DNA from: an uncultured Collinsella sp. | Lineage (GTDB): Bacteria > Actinomycetota > Coriobacteriia > Coriobacteriales > Coriobacteriaceae | NCBI GenBank assembly: GCA_900762355.1 | Contig: CAAFGE010000049.1 | Span: forward strand, 1 to 5,542 | DNA: 5,542 bases | Direction of reading: 5' to 3' | Shown here: piece by piece, positions 1 through 4,515 of the stretch | How the letters are laid out: each line of letters opens with the position of its first letter | How positions within the stretch are numbered: the stretch's first letter is position 1 | The notes under the pieces: model-generated | What the model was told of the DNA's origin: nothing | The model's input: only the letters and a program-made list of their open reading frames with translations | Databases searched by the model: none | Translations under genes and position numbers: made by a program

Positions 1-144
1 CGACTTGCCGGCGCCGTTGGGACCGAGCAGCCCGTACACCTCGCCCTCGCGGATATGAAGGCTCACGTCGGCCACGGCGTCCTGCGCCTGGTCGCCGCGG
101 CCGAAGCGCTTGGTGAGCCCGCGCGTCTCGAGCATGTAATCCAT
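1..144 (-). CDS. ABC transporter ATP-binding protein, N-terminal fragment (cut by window edge)
   Basis: This is the first 48 residues of an ATPase subunit that would power an ABC transporter at the cytoplasmic face of the membrane. The translation opens MDYMLETRGLTKRFGRG and reaches EGEVYGLLGPNGAGKS; GPNGAGKS (residues 41-48) is the Walker A nucleotide-binding loop. The Q-loop, signature and Walker B motifs lie outside the window. The GLTKRFG opening and GEVYGLLGPNGAGKS wording are typical of ATPases paired with ABC-2 type exporters (BcrA/CcmA-like), but the substrate cannot be told. The ATG at 144-142 is preferred over the Met at codon 4 because AAGGA (153-157, minus strand) lies 8 nt upstream. 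It is divergent from the pgsA group. No convincing -35/-10 pair was found for it. Confidence 0.9.
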   Translation of the reverse strand, partial: MDYMLETRGLTKRFGRGDQAQDAVADVSLHIREGEVYGLLGPNGAGKS

Positions 145-165
145 GGGCTTATCCTTTCTCTTCCG

Positions 166-198
166 GGCGCGCGGGCCGAGTCGCCGTGCCCGCGCGCC
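166..198 (-). promoter_or_regulatory. GC-rich hairpin in the 5' leader of the ABC gene
   Basis: A perfect 11-bp inverted repeat (GGCGCGCGGGC at 166-176, GCCCGCGCGCC at 188-198) encloses an 11-nt loop. It lies just upstream of the ABC ribosome-binding site (153-157). If transcribed on the minus strand it would form a very stable leader stem-loop. No T tract follows on the minus strand, so a simple terminator is unlikely. On the plus strand it is followed only by TTACCTTT, which is weak. A role in translation control or mRNA stability is inference. Confidence 0.5.
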
Positions 199-347
199 TT
201 ACCTTTCGGGTTCACCATCCATGATGGGGCGCGTTTCTAACGAAGCCGTAACGGCCGTTGGGCTCTTTTGGTGCCAGCCCTTCTCGACCCGTACGCATTT
301 GCTTAAAGCAACAACTTTCCCGATCGATGTAATCACCGAATCAAAAC

Positions 348-404
348 GTGTACACCAGCCACCAAAGATGCCGAAAAATGTCGCTTTTGGAGGCTGATGT
401 ACAC
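348..404. repeat. Long imperfect inverted repeat with TGTACAC ends
   Basis: The left arm GTGTACACCAGCCACCAAA (348-366) pairs with 386-404 at 17 of 19 positions, leaving a 19-nt centre. Mismatches are at 355/397 and 361/391. The outer ends form two near-identical palindromic boxes, GTGTACAC (348-355) and ATGTACAC (397-404), centred 49 bp apart. No T run follows on the plus strand; the minus strand continues GTTTTGATT, a poor terminator tail. A pair of protein-binding sites upstream of the pgsA promoter is a reasonable reading, as is a small mobile-repeat remnant. The symmetry is seen directly; the function is inference. Confidence 0.6.
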
Positions 405-413
405 AAATGCAGA

Positions 414-472
414 ATCCAGCGCAGCCCAGAGGCGCCCTCCACATGTCTGGACTCTCTATGGCTGCGCTGGAT
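414..472. repeat. 13-bp perfect inverted repeat overlapping the pgsA -35 region
   Basis: ATCCAGCGCAGCC (414-426) is exactly complementary to GGCTGCGCTGGAT (460-472), with a 33-nt spacer. The right arm covers five of the six bases of the proposed -35 hexamer (468-473), so a protein bound to the arms would compete with or contact RNA polymerase. The arms lie upstream of the predicted transcription start, which argues for a DNA-level operator rather than an RNA leader structure for pgsA. Confidence 0.55.
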
Positions 473-496
473 AGACATCGCCGGAACGGGTATAGT
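468..496 (+). promoter_or_regulatory. Sigma70-like promoter reading into the pgsA group
   Basis: A -35 element TGGATA (468-473, 4 of 6 to TTGACA) is separated by 17 nt from a -10 element TATAGT (491-496, 5 of 6 to TATAAT). Initiation would fall near 503, giving a leader of about 30 nt before the GTG at 533. A start there also rules out the upstream in-frame ATG at 407 as the pgsA start. Confidence 0.6.
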
Positions 497-521
497 ATCG
501 AAAGTTTTGTCGTTAACCAGC

Positions 522-528
522 GGGGGAG
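522..528 (+). promoter_or_regulatory. Ribosome-binding site deciding the GTG start of pgsA
   Basis: GGGGGAG lies 4 nt upstream of GTG 533. No comparable Shine-Dalgarno precedes the in-frame ATGs at 407, 443 or 458. The spacing is slightly short but usable. Together with the promoter at 468-496 it fixes the start. Confidence 0.6.
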
Positions 529-532
529 TCCT

Positions 533-1237
533 GTGGGCATCAAAAAGAAGATCAAAAAGGAGCTTATCGGCACTTCCGATTACCCGTCGAATAAGATCTT
601 TACGATCTCCAATTTCATCACCTTTACGCGCCTGATCCTCACCCTGGTATTTCTGTACCTGTTTGTGACGGATAACAACCGCGTCATCGCCATCGTTATC
701 TACGCCGTTGCCGCCTCCACCGACTGGATGGACGGTCAAATCGCCCGCATGACTAAGACGGTCTCGTGGCTCGGCAAGGTCATGGACCCCATCTGCGACC
801 GTGCACTGCTGTTTACCGGCGTCTTGGGACTGGTGGTCCGCGGAGAGCTACCCATCTGGGTCTGCGTGCTCATTATCGGCCGTGACATCTATCTGGGCAT
901 CGGCACACTTATCGTTCGCCATTACCACCCTCGTCCCATTGACGTCGTCTTCCCCGGAAAGATTGCGACAGCGCTGCTCATGACCGGCTTCTCGCTCATG
1001 CTGCTCGGTTTCCCCGTTATTGACGGACTGCATCTTTTACCTTCAACCCTCACGGCCTTCCCGGGCCTCAACGGAAGCTCGGTGCCCCTCGGCATCTTCT
1101 TTGTGTACGGCGGCGTGATCTTCTCCATGCTCACGGCTGTCATCTACTCCATTAAGGGCGGAGCGGCCATTAAACAGGCTCTCGCGCATCCCGAGGACGA
1201 GGACATCGACTTTCTGAACCCTGAAATCGAAGACTGA
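533..1237 (+). CDS. pgsA: CDP-alcohol phosphatidyltransferase family protein (PgsA-like)
   Basis: This 234-residue integral membrane enzyme likely transfers a phosphatidyl group from CDP-diacylglycerol to an alcohol, probably glycerol-3-phosphate, in phosphatidylglycerol synthesis. The family signature is complete: D64-x2-D67-G68-x2-A71-R72-x8-G81-x3-D85-x3-D89, with all four metal-binding aspartates. N27, T30 and R33 match the conserved N-x2-T-x2-R region before the first membrane segment. G116-R117-D118 and P141-G142-K143 resemble the conserved RE/RD and GK segments of PgsA. Several hydrophobic helices follow, and the tail is acidic (HPEDEDIDFLNPEIED). A basic start (GIKKKIKKE) suits an N-terminal amphipathic helix. 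The GTG start is chosen over the ATG at 407 because the promoter lies between them. It heads a five-gene group. Alternative acceptors (inositol phosphate, or phosphatidylglycerol for cardiolipin) cannot be excluded, so the symbol is tentative. Confidence 0.85.
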   Translation: MGIKKKIKKELIGTSDYPSNKIFTISNFITFTRLILTLVFLYLFVTDNNRVIAIVIYAVAASTDWMDGQIARMTKTVSWLGKVMDPICDRALLFTGVLGLVVRGELPIWVCVLIIGRDIYLGIGTLIVRHYHPRPIDVVFPGKIATALLMTGFSLMLLGFPVIDGLHLLPSTLTAFPGLNGSSVPLGIFFVYGGVIFSMLTAVIYSIKGGAAIKQALAHPEDEDIDFLNPEIED

Positions 1238-1241
1238 TTCG

Positions 1242-1270
1242 TTGGGGTATGATTACGTACGGTTCATTAT
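1242..1270 (+). promoter_or_regulatory. Possible weak internal promoter before the FHA gene
   Basis: TTGGGG (1242-1247) and CATTAT (1265-1270) are 17 nt apart, but match consensus at only 3 and 4 of 6 positions. A better isolated -10, TATGAT (1248-1253), has no recognisable -35. The 66-nt gap also holds a small hairpin (GCGG 1273-1276 / CCGC 1282-1285). Read-through from the pgsA promoter is equally possible. Confidence 0.22.
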
Positions 1271-1303
1271 TTGCGGCACGTCCGCGATAAGTTAGGGGTT
1301 GTC

Positions 1304-1738
1304 ATGGACAACATGGTTAACAATATGCCTCAGAATGATAAGACTGCTGACGCTACCTGCGTATTCCGCGTGCCTTCAAGCGACGTCACCGTTCCCGACC
1401 TTATGGCCAACGTGCGCATCACCGCTCCCGTTCTGTCCATCGTCAAGGGTCCGCAGACTGGTGCCGCCTTTGAGCTCGAGGACGACGTGACCACCATCGG
1501 CCGCGATCCTGCGAACGGCATCTTCCTCAATGACATGACCGTTTCGCGCAGCCACGCCCGCATTATTCGCGAGGGCCTCGGCGCTCGCATCGAGGACTTG
1601 GGCTCGCTCAATGGCACCTGGGTCGACGGTGCCATCGTCAATGCAGCCCCGCTGCACGACGGTTCTTCCGTCCAGATCGGTACGTTTACGCTCATCTACC
1701 ACGAGAGCACGCCGGAGCGCATCGAAACCGGTGAATAG
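1304..1738 (+). CDS. FHA-domain protein, GarA/OdhI-like
   Basis: This 144-residue soluble protein is essentially one forkhead-associated domain, which binds phosphothreonine peptides. The domain spans about residues 43-135. It carries the canonical residues G66-R67, S81-R82-S83-H84 and N103-G104-T105, so the phosphopeptide pocket looks intact. Upstream of it, D16-ATCVFR-R22 resembles the ETTSVFR segment of GarA and OdhI, in which a phosphorylated threonine folds back onto the FHA domain to switch it off. T18 sits where the PknB-type phospho-site lies. ATG 1304 is chosen because AGGGG (1294-1298) lies 5 nt upstream; an in-frame TTG at 1271 has no such site. The stop is 3 nt from the MerR start. 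Known GarA/OdhI proteins control 2-oxoglutarate and glutamate metabolism; whether that holds here is inference. Confidence 0.9.
   Translation: MDNMVNNMPQNDKTADATCVFRVPSSDVTVPDLMANVRITAPVLSIVKGPQTGAAFELEDDVTTIGRDPANGIFLNDMTVSRSHARIIREGLGARIEDLGSLNGTWVDGAIVNAAPLHDGSSVQIGTFTLIYHESTPERIETGE
1730..1734 (+). promoter_or_regulatory. Ribosome-binding site for the MerR gene inside the FHA gene end
   Basis: GGTGA lies 7 nt upstream of ATG 1742, within the last codons of the FHA gene. The nearer AGGG (1737-1740) is only 1 nt from the ATG and too close to serve. The overlap suggests the two genes are translationally coupled. Confidence 0.45.
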
Positions 1739-1741
1739 GGC

Positions 1742-2620
1742 ATGGCCGAACGCAACTATCTGAGTATCGGCCAAGTCGTCAACCTTCTTCGAGGCGCATA
1801 CCCCGATCTTTCGAACTCAAAAATTAGATTTCTAGAGGATGAGGGGCTCATTACCCCTCATCGTACGCCTAAGGGATACCGTCAGTACTCCAAAGAGGAC
1901 GTTGATCGTCTGGAGGTCATTCTGCACCTGCAGAAGACCCGCTATATGCCGCTGAACGTAATTAAGCAGCGCTTGGAAAACGCCACGGACCTGTCAACGC
2001 TCGCCTACGAGGTGGGCTTGCTGTCCGATGTTCCGCTCAAGACGGAGCCCAAGGAGACTAAGCAAAAGCTGCATCCCATCGAGACCATTCCCGATATGCT
2101 GGGCGTCGAGATTTCGTTTATCCGCTCGCTCGCCGAGAACGACCTCATTCGCATCATCAAGAGTCCGCAGAATCGTGAGCTCGTCGATGGTCGCGATTTC
2201 CCGATCATCCGCTACTGCTCCGAGCTGTCACGCTTCCATATCGAGCCGCGCAACCTGCGTCAATACGTGTCTTCCGCCAACCGCGAGTCCTCGATGTTTG
2301 AGCAGGTGCTCGTGAGTATGCTCGGCATGGATACCTCCGATGACGAGCGCGATGCCAAGCTCGAACGTGCGTTTAAGAAGCTTCACGACCTGACGGAGGG
2401 CGTGCACACCGCGCTGCTCAAGAACCGCGTTTTTGAGTCGCTCAACGCCGTGGTCGAGGACGCCGACATCGATGCACTCGATGAGGAAATCACTCGCTCC
2501 GAGTCCACCAAGGCCAAAAACGAAGAGATAGCTGCGCCGGCTTCACACGAGGATTCTCTCGTAAAGCCGCTCAAGGTCGTCGCCCCTTCGCAAACCGGAA
2601 CCGACACCGCGGGCAAATAA
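1742..2620 (+). CDS. MerR-family transcriptional regulator, Rv1828-like
   Basis: This 292-residue DNA-binding regulator has an N-terminal MerR winged helix (about 6-80). Key stretches are LSIGQVVNLL, SKIRFLEDEGLITPHR and PKGYRQYSKEDVDRL. The S-K-I-R-F-L-E-x-E-G-L wording is characteristic of the MerR group containing Mycobacterium tuberculosis Rv1828. A second conserved region (about 113-190) includes FHIEPRNLRQYVSSANRESS, resembling the second domain of Rv1828 as I recall it. There is no cysteine-rich metal loop, so metal or redox sensing is unlikely. The tail after about residue 235 is acidic then Ser/Thr/Pro/Ala-rich and probably disordered. It follows the FHA gene by 3 nt, and FHA/MerR pairing is a recurrent actinobacterial arrangement. 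Targets and ligand are unknown; the palindromes upstream of pgsA and degV are candidate sites only by proximity. Confidence 0.88.
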   Translation: MAERNYLSIGQVVNLLRGAYPDLSNSKIRFLEDEGLITPHRTPKGYRQYSKEDVDRLEVILHLQKTRYMPLNVIKQRLENATDLSTLAYEVGLLSDVPLKTEPKETKQKLHPIETIPDMLGVEISFIRSLAENDLIRIIKSPQNRELVDGRDFPIIRYCSELSRFHIEPRNLRQYVSSANRESSMFEQVLVSMLGMDTSDDERDAKLERAFKKLHDLTEGVHTALLKNRVFESLNAVVEDADIDALDEEITRSESTKAKNEEIAAPASHEDSLVKPLKVVAPSQTGTDTAGK

Positions 2621-2660
2621 CAGCTGCCGCTTATCCGGCAACCCATTGAAAGGTCATACA

Positions 2661-3191
2661 ATGTACGACTTCGAATCTCAAATCGTCGACATCCCCGACT
2701 ATCCCGAGCCCGGAGTCATCTTTAAAGACATCACGCCGCTCTTTGGCAATCCCGAGGCACTCAAAGCCATGACCGATGCCCTCGCCGAGCACTTTGCCGG
2801 CATGGGCATCACCAAGGTCGTGGGTCCCGAGGCTCGCGGCTTTATGGTTGGCGTACCGGTAGCTGTAGCCCTTGGCGCCGGCTTTGTTCCCGCACGTAAA
2901 CCGGGCAAGCTGCCGCGCGAGACCGTGAGCCAGAGCTACGAGCTCGAGTACGGCACCGATTCAATTGAGATCCATGCCGACGCTATCAGCTCTAAAGATA
3001 CCGTGTTGATTCTGGACGACTTGATCGCGACGGGCGGAACCGTCGAGGCAACAGGTAAACTGGTGCGAGATATGGGCGCAAAGCTTATCGGTTACGGTTG
3101 TATCCTTGAGCTTGCGTTTCTCAACCCGCGCGAGAAGCTCACGCCGTCTGATGACGATGTGGAGCTCTTTAGCCTGGTGACGGTGGACTAG
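2661..3191 (+). CDS. apt: Adenine phosphoribosyltransferase
   Basis: This 176-residue cytosolic enzyme makes AMP and pyrophosphate from adenine and PRPP in purine salvage. The PRPP-binding motif VLILDDLIATGGT is at residues 115-127, with acidic D119-D120. Other family marks are the FKDITPLF stretch (21-28), EARGF (57-61), the RKPGKLPRE flexible-loop region (79-87) and YELEYG (93-98). Length matches the usual 170-180 residues, and no key position is missing. ATG 2661 follows GAAAGG (2648-2653) at 7 nt; an in-frame TTG five codons upstream overlaps that site and is rejected. It lies 40 nt after the MerR gene, across a weak 5-bp hairpin (2625-2640) that is too small to be a terminator. No frameshift or truncation is seen. 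Confidence 0.97.
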   Translation: MYDFESQIVDIPDYPEPGVIFKDITPLFGNPEALKAMTDALAEHFAGMGITKVVGPEARGFMVGVPVAVALGAGFVPARKPGKLPRETVSQSYELEYGTDSIEIHADAISSKDTVLILDDLIATGGTVEATGKLVRDMGAKLIGYGCILELAFLNPREKLTPSDDDVELFSLVTVD

Positions 3192-3223
3192 CCGTTACCC
3201 TTAGTTACTGGAAAGGAAGCTAC

Positions 3224-4351
3224 ATGCGCACAGCAAACACGCACAAAAACATGGCACGCTGCGCTGCTACGGCAACCCTCGCTTGTGTTTTGGGCTTGGG
3301 CCTCGCGGCTCCTGCCTACGCCGATACCGCATCCGACCTTGCCGCTGCTCGTACGAAGCTCGAGCAGATCGGTACCCAAACCCAGCAGATTTACGATGAG
3401 CTCGCCACGCAGACGCAGGCGCTCGATCAAACTGCCGGCGAGATCACGCAGAAGCAGCAGGAGATCGCCGATGGTCAGGCCAAGCTCTCGACCTATGTCG
3501 CCGGCGAGTACAAAACCGGCGGTCTGAGCCTGCTTCAGGTTCTGACGGGTGTCGATGACCTGAGCGATATGCTCAACCGTCTGTTCTACTACGGCAAAGT
3601 TTCCGATAAGCAGGCTCAGACCATTCAGGAAGTCAAGGAGCTTAAACAGCAGCTCACCGATAAGCAGGCCGAGCAGGAGAAGAACGTCGCCGCCACGCAA
3701 AAGAAGGTCGACGAGCTTAACGCTCAGCAGGCTGAGGCCCAGAACGTCGTAAACTCCCTGGATTCACAGCTGCAGGCCGAGCTTGCCGCTGAGGCCGAGG
3801 CCAACGCCGCGCTGCAGGCCGGTATCAACGCCAGTACCGCCGAGAAGGCCACGGTGAGCAACGAGACTGCCGGTACGACCGAGAACACCAACAACGGTGG
3901 CCAGACCAGCAATAATAACAACCAGGGCGGCAACACTCCGGCTCCTACGCCGGCACCTGCTCCGACGCCGCAGCCCTCTACGCCTGCTCCGGCTCCGACG
4001 CCTTCTGCTCCGAGCCAGTCCGTCGATGGCGGTTCTGTTGTCTCGCGTGCATACAGCAAGCTTGGTTGCGCTTATTCCTGGGGCGGAATTGGCCCGAACA
4101 GCTTCGACTGCTCTGGTTTTGTTAGTTATTGCCTCACTGGTCGCTATTGCCGCCTGGGCACCACGGGCACCTTTATGGGCTGGACGCGTGTGTCCGATCC
4201 GCAGCCCGGTGACGTTGTGGTCAACTCGTACCACACCGGCATTTACATCGGTGGTGGTCAGATGATTCATGCTTCCGACTACAACACGGGTGTTATCATC
4301 AGCTCCGTTGCCGCCGGCATGAACAATAACTATATCTTCGTGCGTTACTAA
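3224..4351 (+). CDS. Secreted coiled-coil NlpC/P60 peptidoglycan hydrolase (PcsB/CwlO-like)
   Basis: This 375-residue exported cell-wall enzyme likely cuts peptide bonds in peptidoglycan stem peptides. A signal peptide ends at AYA (31-33) before DT. Residues 35-200 are a long Gln/Ala/Glu-rich coiled coil interrupted by LSLLQVLTGVDDLSDMLNRL (101-120), which resembles the coiled-coil hinge of PcsB and CwlO-type hydrolases. A linker follows: Asn/Thr/Gly/Gln-rich (214-237), then Pro-Ala-Thr-rich (239-264) with PAPAPTP twice. The NlpC/P60 domain (about 272-375) has FDCSGF with nucleophile C296, then YHTGIYIG (H337) and MIHAS (H349), so the catalytic triad looks complete. AAAGGAAG (3212-3219) precedes the ATG. 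It is last in the group, 32 nt after apt, and followed by a terminator. Activation by FtsEX, as for PcsB and CwlO, is inference. Confidence 0.93.
   Translation: MRTANTHKNMARCAATATLACVLGLGLAAPAYADTASDLAAARTKLEQIGTQTQQIYDELATQTQALDQTAGEITQKQQEIADGQAKLSTYVAGEYKTGGLSLLQVLTGVDDLSDMLNRLFYYGKVSDKQAQTIQEVKELKQQLTDKQAEQEKNVAATQKKVDELNAQQAEAQNVVNSLDSQLQAELAAEAEANAALQAGINASTAEKATVSNETAGTTENTNNGGQTSNNNNQGGNTPAPTPAPAPTPQPSTPAPAPTPSAPSQSVDGGSVVSRAYSKLGCAYSWGGIGPNSFDCSGFVSYCLTGRYCRLGTTGTFMGWTRVSDPQPGDVVVNSYHTGIYIGGGQMIHASDYNTGVIISSVAAGMNNNYIFVRY
3863..4015 (+). repeat. Low-complexity linker coding region
   Basis: This part of the hydrolase gene encodes a Asn/Thr/Gly/Gln-rich run followed by a Pro/Ala/Thr linker in which PAPAPTP occurs twice, 11 residues apart. 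The DNA repeats accordingly (GCTCCGACGCC occurs twice). Such flexible wall-spanning linkers commonly vary in length between strains. Confidence 0.75.
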
Positions 4352-4374
4352 GTCATCTTACACGGCGTGTGAAT

Positions 4375-4413
4375 GTGGACCTCGTGGCTTTGAGTCATGG
4401 GGTCCATTCTTTT
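4375..4413 (+). terminator. Intrinsic terminator after the NlpC/P60 gene
   Basis: TGGACCTCGTG (4376-4386) pairs with CATGGGGTCCA (4396-4406) over 11 bp with two G-U pairs. The stem can extend inward to about 14 bp, with a three-base loop. TTCTTTT follows (4407-4413). It lies 24 nt after the stop codon and closes the pgsA-to-hydrolase group. Confidence 0.75.
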
Positions 4414-4425
4414 GCCTTTCGTGCA

Positions 4426-4460
4426 GGCCGCTATCTAGTTTTGAATACTAGATAGCGGCC
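4426..4460. promoter_or_regulatory. Perfect 14-bp palindrome at the degV promoter (candidate operator)
   Basis: GGCCGCTATCTAGT (4426-4439) is exactly repeated in inverted form as ACTAGATAGCGGCC (4447-4460), around a 7-nt AT-rich centre. It ends where the degV -35 region would lie and has no T tract on either strand. A dimeric regulator site is therefore more likely than a terminator. A mobile intergenic repeat is the alternative. Confidence 0.6.
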
Positions 4461-4480
4461 CAATCGGTCAGCAAGAAGGC

Positions 4481-4486
4481 TATAAT
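4481..4486 (+). promoter_or_regulatory. -10 element of the degV promoter
   Basis: TATAAT is a perfect -10 hexamer 30 nt before the degV ATG, giving a leader of about 23 nt. The bases 17 nt upstream (GCCCAA, 4458-4463) are a poor -35 and overlap the end of the palindrome at 4426-4460. This fits a promoter that depends on, or is blocked by, a bound regulator. Confidence 0.6.
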
Positions 4487-4515
4487 TGTATGGGAGCAAT
4501 TAGAAAGGACCCTCT

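Larger units (their letters stand above)
145..532. other. Divergent intergenic region (388 nt) with stacked inverted repeats
   Basis: This stretch separates the minus-strand ABC gene from the plus-strand pgsA group. Short open frames exist in several frames, but none has a good ribosome-binding site with a recognisable product. It holds the ABC leader hairpin (166-198), a 19-nt-arm imperfect inverted repeat (348-404), a 13-bp perfect inverted repeat (414-472) and the promoter reading into pgsA (468-496). This density of symmetric DNA suggests regulated divergent transcription. The region from about 200 to 345 shows nothing I can name. Confidence 0.7.

Noticed and set aside
55..397. Plus-strand open frames antisense to the ABC gene start
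   Set aside because: Their translations are Arg/Ala/Pro-rich shadows of the GC-rich ABC sequence on the other strand, which has the Walker A motif and a proper ribosome-binding site.
199..739. Overlapping minus-strand open frames across the intergenic region and the start of pgsA
   Set aside because: They are antisense to a gene with a complete family signature, cross clear palindromic regulatory DNA, lack convincing ribosome-binding sites and show no recognisable motif.
2625..2640. Small hairpin between the MerR and apt genes as a terminator
   Set aside because: It has only a 5-bp stem and no T tract; the 40-nt gap fits continuous transcription.
3278..3286. Possible lipobox ending at C21 of the NlpC/P60 signal peptide
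   Set aside because: The residues are TLAC, with Thr at -3 and Leu at -2, and the hydrophobic core continues to a good AYA cleavage site, so ordinary signal peptidase cleavage is more likely.
3938..4015. Proline-repeat DNA as a CRISPR-like or tandem-repeat array
   Set aside because: The repeats are in frame, short and imperfect, and encode an ordinary Pro/Ala/Thr linker with no spacers.
3188..4270. Long minus-strand open frames opposite the NlpC/P60 gene
   Set aside because: They are repetitive Leu/Gly/Arg/Val-rich translations of the antisense of the coiled-coil and Pro-rich repeats, while the plus strand encodes an intact signal peptide and catalytic domain.
4426..4460. The 14-bp palindrome as a transcription terminator
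   Set aside because: No T run follows on either strand, and a good terminator (4375-4413) already lies just upstream.
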